A stretch of DNA of 5,806 nucleotides from Tepidimicrobium sp. (GTDB lineage Bacteria; Bacillota; Clostridia; Tissierellales; Tepidimicrobiaceae). The notes below the pieces were generated by a model. That model searched no databases and had not been told where the DNA came from. It was given only the letters and a program-made list of their open reading frames with translations. Where the stretch lies: the NCBI GenBank assembly GCA_012839395.1, contig DUNJ01000174.1, positions 1 to 5,806 of the forward strand. Direction: 5' to 3'. Positions 5,721 to 5,806 of this stretch are shown in pieces (positions within the stretch are counted from its first letter, which is position 1; the number at the start of each line of letters is the position of its first letter). Position numbers and translations under genes: made by a program.

Positions 5721-5806
5721 CCTTCTTTCATCCAGACTTTACTGTCGGCTTCGGAATTTCACCGAATCATGCCTATATAGGCTCGTGGGCTTTACCACCG
5801 GTGGGG
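5721..5806 (-). promoter_or_regulatory. FMN riboswitch (RFN element), 5' end cut by the window
   Basis: The minus strand carries conserved RFN blocks in order: ACCGGTGGT, AAAGCCCACGAGCC, ATTCGGTGAAATTCCGAAGC, CCGACAGT, AGTCTGGATG and AGAAGG at the 3' closing side. This is the FMN-binding aptamer found in leaders of riboflavin genes, and it lies directly upstream of ribD. The first strand of P1 and the opening half of the first hairpin (the GGGTGAAATTC-like part) lie beyond position 5806, as does the operon promoter. Binding of FMN should favour the downstream terminator and lower expression of ribD-ribE-ribBA-ribH. Confidence 0.96.

Noticed and set aside
2992..5780. Several plus-strand open frames of 67-135 codons opposite the rib genes
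   Set aside because: All lie antisense to well-conserved rib genes or the riboswitch leader, have no ribosome binding sites seen and show no family motifs.

Overview
This window comes from a low-GC Gram-positive bacterium, most likely in the class Clostridia. The signs are the AT-rich DNA, purine-rich AGGAGG-type ribosome binding sites, the ribD-ribE-ribBA-ribH gene order behind an FMN riboswitch, and a tRNA gene that encodes its own CCA end. The genus cannot be fixed from sequence alone.

The window has two unlike halves that converge near 1900-2010. The right half (2192-5806, minus strand) is an intact riboflavin operon. Reading leftwards it holds a partial FMN riboswitch cut by the window edge (5721-5806), a terminator-like hairpin just before the ribD ribosome binding site, then ribD, ribE, ribBA and ribH, tightly packed with 4 to 14 bases between genes. 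Together these four genes encode the core enzymes from GTP and ribulose 5-phosphate to riboflavin. The separate phosphatase step is not encoded here. Downstream of ribH on the same strand is tRNA-Leu(CAA) with its own plausible promoter.

The left half (1-2010, plus strand) looks like a decayed accessory island. At about 123-602 is a broken Mrr-type restriction endonuclease gene. It has a frame change, a missing catalytic core and two in-frame stops. At 1340-1588 is a piece of an McrB-type N-terminal domain (MrcB_N/DUF3578). Between them is one apparently healthy gene (635-1204), with a strong promoter and ribosome binding site. It encodes a 189-residue protein built from near-identical 11-residue (33-bp) repeats that should form a hendecad coiled coil. 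Bases 1-122 hold nothing recognisable, and 1589-2010 holds only degenerate sequence and a small tandem repeat.

No clearly new system can be proven here. The most interesting item is the expressed-looking hendecad-repeat gene, of unknown function, preserved between dead restriction genes next to a tRNA gene.
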